Source: Pseudomonadota bacterium (GTDB lineage: Bacteria; Pseudomonadota; Alphaproteobacteria; Rhizobiales; Xanthobacteraceae). Taken from it: 64,000 nucleotides of DNA. Below the pieces are notes generated by a model. That model saw only the letters and a list, made by a program, of their open reading frames with translations. It did no database searches and was not told the origin of the DNA. The stretch is from positions 248,001 through 312,000 of the forward strand of contig JAEWHP010000012.1 of assembly GCA_023387735.1 (NCBI GenBank), written 5' to 3'. The first letter of the stretch is position 1. Each line of letters opens with the position of its first letter. Shown piece after piece: positions 13,007 through 24,306 of the stretch. Made by a program: the position numbers and the translations under genes.

Positions 13007-13112
13007 GTCATTCCGGGGCGCGACGAAGTCGCGAACCCGGAATCCATGGGGCGGCTGTTCGAACTGTGAGATGGATTCCGGGTTCATCGCTGACGCGATG
13101 CCCCGGAATGAC
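13007..13112. repeat. Intergenic palindromic element, cattccggggcgc family
   Basis: Outer arms gtcattccggggcgcgac and the complementary gatgccccggaatgac, with inner gaacccggaatcca / tggattccgggttc arms. Other copies are at 17526-17609, 40226-40329 and 46159-46260. Here it occupies the pimD-SDR junction. Confidence 0.82.
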
Positions 13113-13126
13113 GGTGAGTGTGTGGC

Positions 13127-14269
13127 TTACACCAGCCCGCCCGCGTCGGTGACGCGGCGGAGATGGTAGTCGGTGTCGCCAAAGGTGTTCTCGATCATGG
13201 TCAGCCGCTTGAAGTAGTGGCCGATCTTGGCTTCCTGCGTCATGCCGATGCCGCCGTGGAGCTGGATCGACTGCTGGCCGATGAACTTGCCGGACTTGCC
13301 GATCTGCACCTTGGCGGCGGCTACCGCCGTGGCGCGGTCGGTGGCGCTTTCGAAATCGGCCGCCATGGTCGCGAACATCGACATGCTGCGGGCCTGTTCG
13401 AGGGCGACGAACATGTCGGCGGCGCGATGCTGCAGGGTCTGGAACGTGCCGATCGCAACCCCGAACTGCTTGCGGGTCTTGAGGTACTCGACCGTGGTCT
13501 TCAGCGATTCGTCCATCGCACCGACTGCTTCCGCGCACATCGCAGTGCGGGCCTCATCCACCACGCGTTCGATCAGCGGCAGAGCGTTCTCGGGATCGCC
13601 GATAGCAGCATCTGCGCCAACCTCGACGCCGGTCAGCGTGATGTCGGCGGCATGCAGGCCGTCCTGGGTCGGATAGCCCTTGCGGGTGACGCCCTTGGCG
13701 TTCGCGGGCACCAGGAACACGCCGATGCCGCTCTTGTCGCGCTGCGCGCCCTTGGTGCGCGCGGTCACGATCAGGGTGTCGGCGTTCTCGCCGTTCAGCG
13801 CGACGAACTTTTCGCCGTCGATGATCCAGCCCGCGCCCTTCTTCTTGGCGGTGGTGGAGACATCGGCCAAATCGTAGCGCGAATTCTTCTCGAGCTGCGC
13901 GAAGGCAAAAGTCTTGCTGCCGTCGATGATGCCGGGAATGTAGGCGGCCTTCTGCTCGGCGGAGCCGCCGTGGCGCAGGAAGCCGCCGCCGATCACCACC
14001 GTCGCCAGATAAGGCTCCAGCACCAGCGCCTTGCCCAACGCTTCCATGACGATCATGGTCTCCACCGCGCCGGCGCCAATGCCGCCGTCGGCTTCCGCGA
14101 ACGGCAAGCCCAGCAGGCCCTGCTCGGCCAGCTTGTTCCAGACGGCCTTGCTCCAGCCGCCCTTTTCCTTCTGGTACTTCTTGCGCGCATCGAAATCGTA
14201 GGAATCGGTCAGCAGACCGTCGATGCTTTCCTTGAGAAGGCGCTGCTCCTCGGACAGATCAAAATCCAT
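13127..14269 (-). CDS. pimD: Acyl-CoA dehydrogenase, pimeloyl-CoA dehydrogenase small-subunit type
   Basis: 380-residue FAD-dependent acyl-CoA dehydrogenase that would introduce the 2,3-double bond into pimeloyl-CoA or other dicarboxyl-CoA esters. The N-terminal helix MDFDLSEEQRLLKESIDGLL and the C-terminal QLHGGIGMTQEAKIGHYFKR region are typical of the family; the usual Glu base region is shifted, as in subunits that work as hetero-oligomers. It follows pimC on the same strand, matching the PimC/PimD pair of Rhodopseudomonas palustris (order recalled from the literature). The gap to pimC is filled by a palindromic element rather than being tightly coupled. Confidence 0.85.
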   Translation of the reverse strand: MDFDLSEEQRLLKESIDGLLTDSYDFDARKKYQKEKGGWSKAVWNKLAEQGLLGLPFAEADGGIGAGAVETMIVMEALGKALVLEPYLATVVIGGGFLRHGGSAEQKAAYIPGIIDGSKTFAFAQLEKNSRYDLADVSTTAKKKGAGWIIDGEKFVALNGENADTLIVTARTKGAQRDKSGIGVFLVPANAKGVTRKGYPTQDGLHAADITLTGVEVGADAAIGDPENALPLIERVVDEARTAMCAEAVGAMDESLKTTVEYLKTRKQFGVAIGTFQTLQHRAADMFVALEQARSMSMFATMAADFESATDRATAVAAAKVQIGKSGKFIGQQSIQLHGGIGMTQEAKIGHYFKRLTMIENTFGDTDYHLRRVTDAGGLV

Positions 14270-14322
14270 GTTCGTTACTCTCTTTGGAATTCCATTGGGG
14301 CAACGCCGTTGCCAAGCTCAAG

Positions 14323-14420
14323 GTCGTCATCCCCGCGGAGGCGGGGATCCAGTAATCACCGGAGCGTAGTAAGCCATCACCGCCGCGGCGTACTGGGTCC
14401 CCGCCTTCGCGAGGACGACA
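14323..14420. repeat. Intergenic palindromic element, gcgggg-atccagta family
   Basis: Arms gtcgtcatccccgcggaggc and the near-complement ending in gcgaggacgac, with an inner ccagta / tactgg pair. It occupies the pimC-pimD junction and is a relative of 9753-9850, 39601-39701 and 45508-45611. Confidence 0.78.
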
Positions 14421-14439
14421 GGTTTTGTTGTGGCGAGGA

Positions 14440-15630
14440 CTAAAGCCCCAGCACCGCCTTCGTGATGATATTGCGCTGGATCTCGTTGGACCCGCCGTAG
14501 ATCGAGACCTTGCGGTTGTTGAAATAGCTCGGCGCGATCTGGGCGGTCCAGTCCATGGTCTCGTTGGAGCCGTCGTCGCCGTGCTCGTCGTAGGGCGCGG
14601 CGAACGGGCCGATCACTTCCATCAGCAGCTCGGTGGTGGTCTGCTGGATTTCCGAGCCCTTGATCTTCAGCACCGAGGACGCCGGATTGGGCTTGCCCTT
14701 GCCGTGCTTGCCTTCGTCGGCGACCACACGCAACTGCGTGAGTTCGAGCGCCTTCAGCTCGATCTCGCAGGCCGCGAGCTTCTCGCGGAAACCCTGGTCC
14801 TGGATGATCGGCTTGCCGTTGGATTCGACCTTGGAGGCGAGATCCTTGATGCGGCGCAGCCGCTCCTTGGAAACGCCGACGCGGGCGATGCCGGTGCGCT
14901 CGTTGCCGAGCAGGAATTTTGCGTAATCCCAGCCCTTGTTCTCCTCGCCGATCAGGTTCTCGACCGGCACCTCGACGTCATCGAAGAACACCTCGTTGAC
15001 CTCGCGGCCGCCGTCGATGGTCTCGATCGGGCGCACGGTGACGCCCTTCGACTTCATGCTGAAGACGATGAAGGAGATGCCCATCTGCTTCTTCGCATTG
15101 TTGTCGGTTCGGCACAGGCAGAAGATCATGTCGGCGTGCTGTGCCAGCGTGGTCCAGGTCTTCTGGCCGTTGATGATGTACTTGTCGCCCTTGCGCTCGG
15201 CCTTGGTCTTGAGCGAGGCGAGGTCCGATCCGGAGCCGGGCTCGGAGAAGCCCTGGCACCACCAGTCGTCGACGCTGGCGATGCGCGGCAGATACTGCTT
15301 CTTCTGCTTCTCGTTGCCGAATGTGTAGATGACGGGACCGACCATGCTGACGCCAAAGGCGAGCGGCGCCGGCGCCGGATGCATCTGCAGCTCTTCGTTG
15401 AAGATGTAGTGCTGCACCGAGCTCCAGCCGGTGCCGCCATATTCCTTCGGCCAGTGCGAAACGCCCCAGCCCTTCTTGTTCAGGATGCGCCACCAGGCGA
15501 CCATCTCGTCCTTGGAGAGATGACGGCCCTCGACCATCTTGCGCCGCGTCTCCGGCGGCACGTTGTCCCTGAAGAAGGCCCGCACCTCCTCACGAAACGC
15601 CATTTCTTCCTTGCTGAAAGCGAGATCCAT
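14440..15630 (-). CDS. pimC: Acyl-CoA dehydrogenase, pimeloyl-CoA dehydrogenase large-subunit type
   Basis: 396-residue acyl-CoA dehydrogenase. It shows WPKEYGGTGWS, the FAD-binding segment WWCQGFSEPGSGSDLASLKT, the mid-domain INGQKTWTTLAQHAD and the C-terminal SIYGGSNEIQRNIITKAVLG, in which the GGSNEIQRNI run contacts FAD in this branch. Start codon ATG at 15630 is preceded by an aggatcc-type purine-rich site. Its place between the CoA ligase and pimD supports the pim assignment. Predicted to oxidise odd-chain or dicarboxylic acyl-CoAs with electrons passing to ETF. Confidence 0.87.
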   Translation of the reverse strand: MDLAFSKEEMAFREEVRAFFRDNVPPETRRKMVEGRHLSKDEMVAWWRILNKKGWGVSHWPKEYGGTGWSSVQHYIFNEELQMHPAPAPLAFGVSMVGPVIYTFGNEKQKKQYLPRIASVDDWWCQGFSEPGSGSDLASLKTKAERKGDKYIINGQKTWTTLAQHADMIFCLCRTDNNAKKQMGISFIVFSMKSKGVTVRPIETIDGGREVNEVFFDDVEVPVENLIGEENKGWDYAKFLLGNERTGIARVGVSKERLRRIKDLASKVESNGKPIIQDQGFREKLAACEIELKALELTQLRVVADEGKHGKGKPNPASSVLKIKGSEIQQTTTELLMEVIGPFAAPYDEHGDDGSNETMDWTAQIAPSYFNNRKVSIYGGSNEIQRNIITKAVLGL

Positions 15631-15690
15631 CGGATCCTCCTTGTGAACGAGTTCAACCTGATGACGATAGTAACGCGATCTCTCAATTTC

Positions 15691-15810
15691 GTCGTCCCGG
15701 CCTTGAGCCGGGACCCATAACCACCGGCCCTCGTGTTGCGAAAGCCGTCTGACAGAGTGCCGTCACGCCAGGCCGCGGCGTATGGGGCCCCGGCCCAAGG
15801 CCGGGACGAC
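15691..15810. repeat. Intergenic palindromic element, gtcccggcctt family
   Basis: Outer arms gtcgtcccggccttgagccg and the complementary ggcccaaggccgggacgac. It occupies the pimA-pimC junction, where R. palustris is recalled to have the thiolase gene pimB. Only non-coding repeat sequence is seen here. Confidence 0.8.
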
Positions 15811-15823
15811 GGCGGAGTTAGGA

Positions 15824-17503
15824 TCAACCTCCCATTGCGGCTTGCTTTGTGGCGGCCTGCGGCGCCGATTGCTGTAGACGAAGTTCGTGACGCGAGAGCT
15901 TGCCGACCGGGGTACGCGGCAGCTCATCGACAAAATCAAGCGCGGCCGGCAGTTCGTGCTTGCCGAGCTTGCCGGTGAGGAAGGCGCGCAACTCCTCCAG
16001 CGTAAACGAAGTTGCGCCGTCGCGCAGCTTGATGAAGGCCTTGGCCGCCTCGCCGCGGTAATCGTCGGGGATACCGATCACGATCACTTCCTGCACGGAA
16101 GAATGGGTGTAGATCGCCTGCTCGATCATCTGCGGATAGACGTTGAAGCCGCCGGAGATGATCATGTCCTTCTTGCGGTCGACCAGATAGAAATAGCCGT
16201 CGGCGTCCATGTAGCCGATGTCGCCGGTGAGGAAGCGGTCGCCGACGAAAGCTTCCGCGGTTTCCTTCGGCCGATTCCAGTAGCCTTTGGTGACGTTCGG
16301 ACCGCGAATTCTGATCTCGCCGACCTCGCCGACCGGCATCAATCTGGTCGAATCTTCCAGCGACACCACGTCCATCTCGATGCCCGGCAGCATCAGCCCG
16401 ATCGAGCCGGGCTTGTCCGGCCCTTCCTTCGGGTGGGCGGTGCCGGGCGAGCAGGTCTCGGTCATGCCCCAGCCGCTCTTCAGCTTCATGCCGACGCGGC
16501 GCTCCAGGATCCGCGCCACCTCGACCGGCAGCGGCGCTCCGCCGGAGCCGACGCTGACCAGCGAGGACAGATCGCGCTTGTCGAGGTCCGGCAACGCGGC
16601 GATCGCGATCCACATCGTCGGCACGCCGGGGAACGCCGTGGCGCGCTTCACCTCGATATCGCGCATGACCGCGTCAACGTCGAAGCGCTGGTGCAGCGAG
16701 ATCAGATTGCCGCGCCTGATCGACGACAGCAGCACCACCGTCAGCGCATAGATGTGGAACAGCGGCAGCACGCAGATCACGCGCTCGATCGCGTTGCGCT
16801 CGAGCCGCGACGGCTTGCCCCAGACATCGTAGACCGACACCGCCGACGTCAGATTGCCATGGCTCAGCATCGCGCCCTTGGGCAGTCCGGTGGTGCCGCC
16901 GGTATATTGCAGCAGCGCAACGTCATCAGCCGATATCGCCGGCCATTGCGCCGCCTTCGTCGCGCCCTCGATGAACTGCTTGTGGGTGATGATGGAGGGA
17001 TGATCGGGCAGCGCCGTCTGTGGCGTGCCGACCTTGCCCCAAGTGTCGTCCTCGCAAACGATCAGCCGGTCGAGCAGGCCCTTGTCGAGAAACTTCAGCG
17101 CGGTCGGCAGCAGCGCCGAGAGGTTGGAGGTGACGAGCACGCGCGCGCCGGAGTCCGAAAGCTTGTGCGACAGCGCGATCTCGCCGTCGAGCGGCGACAG
17201 GTGCACGACGCGGGCGCCGGCCTTCAGCGCCCCGAAGAAATTGATGGGATGATCCGGCGAATTGCCGAGGAACAGCGCGACCGAATGGTCCTTGCCATAG
17301 CCGTCGCGAAGGAAGGCGCTGGCGGCAATCTCGACCTTGTCTTCCAGCTCACCGTAGCTGATCGGCCGGTCGCGGAACTCGAGCGCCGGTCGTGACCCGT
17401 ACTCGGCGGCTGCCTGCGACAGCAAATCCGGCAGCGTGCCGCGCGGGATCGGATCATCCCAGCGGACGCCTTCCGGATAGAACTGTTCGCCGGGGTGGGT
17501 CAT
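15824..17503 (-). CDS. pimA: Acyl-CoA ligase (AMP-forming), dicarboxylate/long-chain type
   Basis: 559-residue acyl-adenylate-forming ligase that activates a carboxylic acid with ATP and CoA. The ATP loop is YTGGTTGLPKGAMLSHGNL, the A5 motif is GWGMTETCSPG, the hinge is LVDRKKDMIISGGFNVYP, and the C-terminal catalytic Lys lies in PRTPVGKLSRHELR. It sits between pimF and pimC on the same strand. The R. palustris homologue accepts C7 dicarboxylates and medium to long fatty acids; that specificity is inferred here, not visible. Confidence 0.88.
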   Translation of the reverse strand: MTHPGEQFYPEGVRWDDPIPRGTLPDLLSQAAAEYGSRPALEFRDRPISYGELEDKVEIAASAFLRDGYGKDHSVALFLGNSPDHPINFFGALKAGARVVHLSPLDGEIALSHKLSDSGARVLVTSNLSALLPTALKFLDKGLLDRLIVCEDDTWGKVGTPQTALPDHPSIITHKQFIEGATKAAQWPAISADDVALLQYTGGTTGLPKGAMLSHGNLTSAVSVYDVWGKPSRLERNAIERVICVLPLFHIYALTVVLLSSIRRGNLISLHQRFDVDAVMRDIEVKRATAFPGVPTMWIAIAALPDLDKRDLSSLVSVGSGGAPLPVEVARILERRVGMKLKSGWGMTETCSPGTAHPKEGPDKPGSIGLMLPGIEMDVVSLEDSTRLMPVGEVGEIRIRGPNVTKGYWNRPKETAEAFVGDRFLTGDIGYMDADGYFYLVDRKKDMIISGGFNVYPQMIEQAIYTHSSVQEVIVIGIPDDYRGEAAKAFIKLRDGATSFTLEELRAFLTGKLGKHELPAALDFVDELPRTPVGKLSRHELRLQQSAPQAATKQAAMGG

Positions 17504-17525
17504 GCGCGCCTTCAGAGGAAAAATC

Positions 17526-17609
17526 CGTCATTCCGGGGCGCTCGCGACCAGCGAGCGAACCCGGAATCTCGAGGTTCCGGGTTCGCGCTTCGCGCGCCCC
17601 GGAACGACG
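17526..17609. repeat. Intergenic palindromic element, cattccggggcgc family
   Basis: Short member (about 84 bp) with arms gtcattccggggcgctcgcg and the complementary cgcgcgccccggaacgac. It occupies the pimF-pimA junction. Related copies are at 13007-13112, 40226-40329 and 46159-46260. Confidence 0.8.
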
Positions 17610-17630
17610 TGGAGAGAGCGCGTTGCCCCA

Positions 17631-19727
<2,097 letters not shown>

Positions 19728-19800
19728 GGGACTCTCCCTGGATCGTTTGTTCTTGGATTGCACCCAACTTGCGTTGAGTAGCTACGGTCGTTTTTGTCAG

Positions 19801-19815
19801 TTTCGCACTGCGAAA
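19801..19815. promoter_or_regulatory. Candidate IclR-family operator (perfect 15-bp palindrome)
   Basis: TTTCGCACTGCGAAA is a perfect 7-1-7 inverted repeat in the divergent promoter region between pimF and the IclR gene. Size and symmetry match typical IclR-family operators. It lies 73 bases upstream of the pimF GTG and 74 upstream of the preferred IclR start, so one site could govern both directions. Function is inferred. Confidence 0.55.
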
Positions 19816-19889
19816 TTTAATTCCACATCTTGACAGCGAGGGTTATTTTGAAGCACGTCCGTTGTCAACGAGCTCAGCAGCAGCAGGCA

Positions 19890-20753
19890 ATGAAACGTCC
19901 AGGGAAGAAAGTCGCGACTGATCGCAGTTTCGTTGTCGCGCTTTCCCGCGGACTAGATGTGTTGCGCGCATTCCAACCCAACGACGGGCTTCTTGGCAAT
20001 CAGGAGATTGCCGCCCGCACCAAATTGCCCAAGCCAACCATTTCCAGGCTGACCTATACCCTGACCAAGCTGGGCTATCTTACACCTGTTCCAAAGTTCG
20101 AGAAGTATCAGCTCGCACCATCAGCCATGGCGCTGGGGTATGCCGCGCTGGCCAATCTCGGCGTTCGGCATTTGTCCGAACCCTACCGCGAAGAACTGAT
20201 GCGCGAGACCGGCGGCGCCGTCGCGGTCGGAGGACGCGACCGTCACAGCATGATCTATTTCGGGCAGAGCCGTAACGGCCTGCTCGGCGTGCAGCTCGAC
20301 GTCGGTTCGCGGGTACCAATCGCCACCACCGCGATGGGACGCGCCTATCTGTGGGCGCTGCCCGACGACGAGCGAGCCGCGTTGTTGCGCGAACTCCGCG
20401 ACCATTACGGCAATCGCTGGCCTCGCATGCGCGACGGCATCGAGCGCGCAGGCGAAATGGTCGCGCGTCAAGGTTTCACGATCTCCGCGGGCGAATGGCA
20501 GGACGATGTTCATGCGGTCGGCGTGGCATTGAAGCTCAACGACGGAACCGGACCGTATGCCTTCAATTGCGGCGCGCCTGCCTTCCGTTTCACGGAAGAT
20601 CGCCTGATCAACGACATTGGACCTCGTCTGGTGACGATGGTAAGGAACATCGAGGCAGCGCTGGGCGGCGCAGCCCCGAAATCCAAAAAAGAAGAGAACA
20701 AGAAGTTGAAAGCAGGAGGAAAAGTTGCACGTTTGGCCGAGGGGATCAGATAG
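19890..20753 (+). CDS. IclR-family transcriptional regulator
   Basis: About 287 residues. The N-terminal winged helix-turn-helix (VVALSRGLDVLRAFQPNDG to KLGYLTPVPKFEKYQL) is followed by the IclR effector domain with RVPIATTAMGRAYLWALPDD and a C-terminal Lys-rich tail. The ATG at 19890 gives the family start (MKRPGKKVATDRSF); an upstream TTG at 19830 lies too close to the promoter palindrome and lacks a ribosome site. It is divergent from the pim-like operon, the obvious candidate target, with a carboxylate or its CoA ester as likely effector. Confidence 0.9.
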   Translation: MKRPGKKVATDRSFVVALSRGLDVLRAFQPNDGLLGNQEIAARTKLPKPTISRLTYTLTKLGYLTPVPKFEKYQLAPSAMALGYAALANLGVRHLSEPYREELMRETGGAVAVGGRDRHSMIYFGQSRNGLLGVQLDVGSRVPIATTAMGRAYLWALPDDERAALLRELRDHYGNRWPRMRDGIERAGEMVARQGFTISAGEWQDDVHAVGVALKLNDGTGPYAFNCGAPAFRFTEDRLINDIGPRLVTMVRNIEAALGGAAPKSKKEENKKLKAGGKVARLAEGIR

Positions 20754-20822
20754 CGTTCATCACGACCGGCGAAAATATTCGCACGGTGTCTCGCACTCCA
20801 TGATCAGCATGGGCGGGACGAG

Positions 20823-21616
20823 ATGATGCAGGCTCAGCTCGCGCAGGGAAATTCTCCCCTGCTCGCGGTTCGCGACATCAGCGTCGTGTTCGGCGGCATC
20901 ATCGCGTTGAACGGCGTGTCCTTTGACATGCACAAGGGCGCCATCCTCGGCCTGATTGGCCCGAACGGCGCCGGCAAGACGACGCTGTTCAACTGCCTTT
21001 CCAGACTTTATCAACCGTCTTCCGGCGACATCCTGATGGAAGGCGTCAGCATCCTGACGCGTCCGGCGCACAAGATCGCCGAGATCGGCATCGGCCGCAC
21101 CTTCCAGAACGTCGCGCTGTTCCCGAATCTTTCCGTGCTCGACAACGTCCGCGTCGGCACCCACGCGCGCACGTCGAGCGACATCATTTCCGACTCGCTC
21201 CGGCTTGCCTGGGTTCGCCGCGGCGAGGCCGACGTCAACAGGAAGGTCCATGAGATCCTTGATTATCTCGATCTCAATGACGTCGCACACACCGTGGTTT
21301 CCGGCCTGCCGTTCGGCACCCAGAAGCGGGTGGAGCTGGCGCGCGCGTTGGCGGCCGATCCGAAAATCCTGCTGCTCGACGAGCCCGCGGGCGGCCTCAA
21401 CCACGAGGAAGTATACGTTCTCGGCGACCTGATCCGCCGGATTCGCGACGAGCGCCACATGACCGTACTGCTCGTCGAACATCACATGGGTCTGGTGATG
21501 TCGATCGCCGACCATGTCGTTGCTCTCAATTTCGGCCGCAAGCTCGCCGAGGGAACGCCGGCCCAGGTCCAGGCCGACCCGGACGTCATCAAGGCCTATC
21601 TCGGGAGCAAGGACCA

Positions 21617-21620
<4 letters not shown>
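20823..21620 (+). CDS. livG: Branched-chain amino acid-type ABC transporter ATPase (LivG)
   Basis: 265-residue cytoplasmic ATPase. It has the Walker A motif GPNGAGKTTLFN, the LivG-specific signature SGLPFGTQKRVELARALA in place of LSGGQ, Walker B ILLLDEPAGGL and the switch His in LLVEHHMGLVM. The C-terminal VIKAYLGSK is the family end. It begins a plus-strand operon livG-livF-livH-livM and overlaps livF by the ATGA pattern. Two adjacent ATGs at 20823 and 20826 are equally possible starts. Confidence 0.93.
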
Positions 21621-22330
<710 letters not shown>

Positions 22331-22341
22331 GGAGCAAGGCC

Positions 22342-23220
22342 GTGGAACTATTAACCAACCAAGTCCTGGCCGGCATTGCCACGGGCGCGATCTATGCCTG
22401 TATGGCGCTCGCAGTCGTCATGATCTACCAGGCCATCGACCACCTGAACTTCGCCCAGGGCGAAATGGCGATGTTCTCCACCTTCATATCCTGGCAGTTG
22501 ATGCAGTGGGGCATACCTTACTGGTGGTCGTTCCTGCTCACGCTGGCAATTTCGTTCGCCGGCGGCATCCTGATCGAGCGCCTCTTGTTCAAGCCGCTCG
22601 CCAAGGCGCCGGTGCTGACCAACGTCGCCGGTTTCATCGCGCTGTTCGCGATCGTCAACTCGGTGGCCGGCCTGACCTGGGACTTCACCATCAAGCAATA
22701 TCCGACCCCGTTCGGCTCCTCGCCGTTCCTCGGCAGCCAGCTGATCTCGACCCACCAGGCCGGGATGATCGGCGTCACTCTTTTGATGCTGGTCGGGCTC
22801 TTCCTCTTCTTCCAGTTCACCCGGATCGGCCTTGCGATGCGCGCTGCGGCGGCGTTGCCCGAATCGGCCCGCCTCGTCGGCATCAACACCTCCTGGATGA
22901 TCGCACTGGGCTGGGGCATGGCCTCCGCGATCGGCGCCGTCGCCGGCATCCTGATCGCCCCGGTGGTGTTCCTCGAGCCGAACATGATGGGCGGCGTGCT
23001 GGTTTACGGTTTCGCCGCCGCCGTGCTCGGCGGCCTGAGCTCGCCGCTTGGCGCTGTCGTAGGCGGCTTCCTGGTCGGCGTCTTCGAGAACCTCGCCGGG
23101 ACCTACATTCCCGGTGTCGGTAACGAGTTGAAACTCCCGATCGCGCTTGCGCTGATCATCACCGTCCTGGTTTTCAAACCTGCCGGTCTCTTCGGCCGAG
23201 CCATCGTGAAGCGAGTTTGA
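22342..23220 (+). CDS. livH: Branched-chain amino acid-type ABC transporter permease (LivH)
   Basis: 292-residue inner-membrane permease with about eight hydrophobic segments. Typical LivH signatures are AIDHLNFAQGEMAMFSTF and AAVLGGLSSPLGAVVGGFLVG. The start is GTG 22342, with gaggagc seven bases upstream; the frame is open further upstream but overlaps livF. It is followed two bases later by livM. The N-terminus ELLTNQVLAGIATGAIYACM matches the family. Confidence 0.91.
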   Translation: MELLTNQVLAGIATGAIYACMALAVVMIYQAIDHLNFAQGEMAMFSTFISWQLMQWGIPYWWSFLLTLAISFAGGILIERLLFKPLAKAPVLTNVAGFIALFAIVNSVAGLTWDFTIKQYPTPFGSSPFLGSQLISTHQAGMIGVTLLMLVGLFLFFQFTRIGLAMRAAAALPESARLVGINTSWMIALGWGMASAIGAVAGILIAPVVFLEPNMMGGVLVYGFAAAVLGGLSSPLGAVVGGFLVGVFENLAGTYIPGVGNELKLPIALALIITVLVFKPAGLFGRAIVKRV

Positions 23221-23222
23221 TC

Positions 23223-24239
23223 ATGAGCGCAGCTGCAGAAGACGTCACAGAAGCCCCGGCCGTCGAGGCCGTTCCGAAGCGCGCCATGACGCTGGGCACC
23301 GGCACCTCGCTGGTCATCCTGGCGGCGCTGCTCGTCACGCCACTGTTCGCGAAGAACTTCGTCGTCTTCCAGATGACGATGGTCATGATCTACGGGATCG
23401 CGGTGCTGGCGCTCAACATCCTGACCGGCGGCAGCGGACAGTTCTCGCTCGGCCAGAGCGCGTTCTACGCATTAGGCGCCTATACGTCGGCGGTCCTGAT
23501 GGAACACGTCAACATGAACTACGCGTTGACGCTGCCCATCGCGGGGCTTGTCTCGTTCGGCGCCGGCTACCTGTTCGGCAAACCGGCGTTGCGGCTTTCC
23601 GGCATCTACCTTGCCCTTGCCACCTTCGCGCTGGCGGTCGCCATGCCCCAACTCCTGAAGCTGAATTTCCTCGAGCACTGGACAGGCGGCGTGCAGGGCC
23701 TCACCGTCATGAAACCCGATGCACCGTTCGGCCTGCCGATCGGACAGGACAAGTGGCTCTATTACTTCACGCTGGTAATCGCGCTGGCGATCTATATCGG
23801 GTCGATCAACCTGCTACGCTCGCGCTCGGGACGCGCTTTCATGTCGATCCGCGACAATGAGATCGCAGCCTCTGCCATGGGCGTCGACGTCGCCCAGTAC
23901 AAGACGCTCGCCTTCGGCGTGTCGGCGGGCATCACGGGTATCGCCGGCGGGCTGAGCGCCATCGTCGTGGCGTTCGTGGCGCCCGACAGCTACACGATCA
24001 ATCTGGCCATCGCGCTATTCCTCGGCATGGTGGTCGGCGGCGTGGGCTGGCTGCCGGGATCGTTCGTCGGCGCCGCCTTCATCATCTACGTGCCGAACAT
24101 CGCGGAGCACATCTCCAAAGGTCTTTCCGGCGCGGTGTTCGGCGTTCTCCTGTTCCTCGTCATCTTCCTCGTGCCGCATGGCGCCAGGCAGGTCGCGATG
24201 GTCGCCCAGCAGATGCTTGGCAAGCTCACGAAGAAGTAA
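23223..24239 (+). CDS. livM: Branched-chain amino acid-type ABC transporter permease (LivM)
   Basis: 338-residue inner-membrane permease. Conserved LivM stretches are LNILTGGSGQFSLGQSAFYA and FMSIRDNEIAASAMGVDVAQ, the cytoplasmic coupling loop, together with about nine hydrophobic segments. A hydrophilic ~25-residue N-terminus precedes the first membrane segment. The ATG at 23223 follows the livH stop almost directly. It closes the membrane part of the importer; binding-protein genes follow. Confidence 0.92.
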   Translation: MSAAAEDVTEAPAVEAVPKRAMTLGTGTSLVILAALLVTPLFAKNFVVFQMTMVMIYGIAVLALNILTGGSGQFSLGQSAFYALGAYTSAVLMEHVNMNYALTLPIAGLVSFGAGYLFGKPALRLSGIYLALATFALAVAMPQLLKLNFLEHWTGGVQGLTVMKPDAPFGLPIGQDKWLYYFTLVIALAIYIGSINLLRSRSGRAFMSIRDNEIAASAMGVDVAQYKTLAFGVSAGITGIAGGLSAIVVAFVAPDSYTINLAIALFLGMVVGGVGWLPGSFVGAAFIIYVPNIAEHISKGLSGAVFGVLLFLVIFLVPHGARQVAMVAQQMLGKLTKK

Positions 24240-24306
24240 GGACCCAACTCAAGAAGAAGCAAGAACTTCAAGAACAAGAACTCGACTAACAAACTCAGGA
24301 GATACT

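Noticed and set aside
15887..17395. Plus-strand frame of 502 codons opposite pimA
   Set aside because: Antisense shadow; the encoded protein is low-complexity Arg/Asp/His-rich, while pimA is complete on the other strand.
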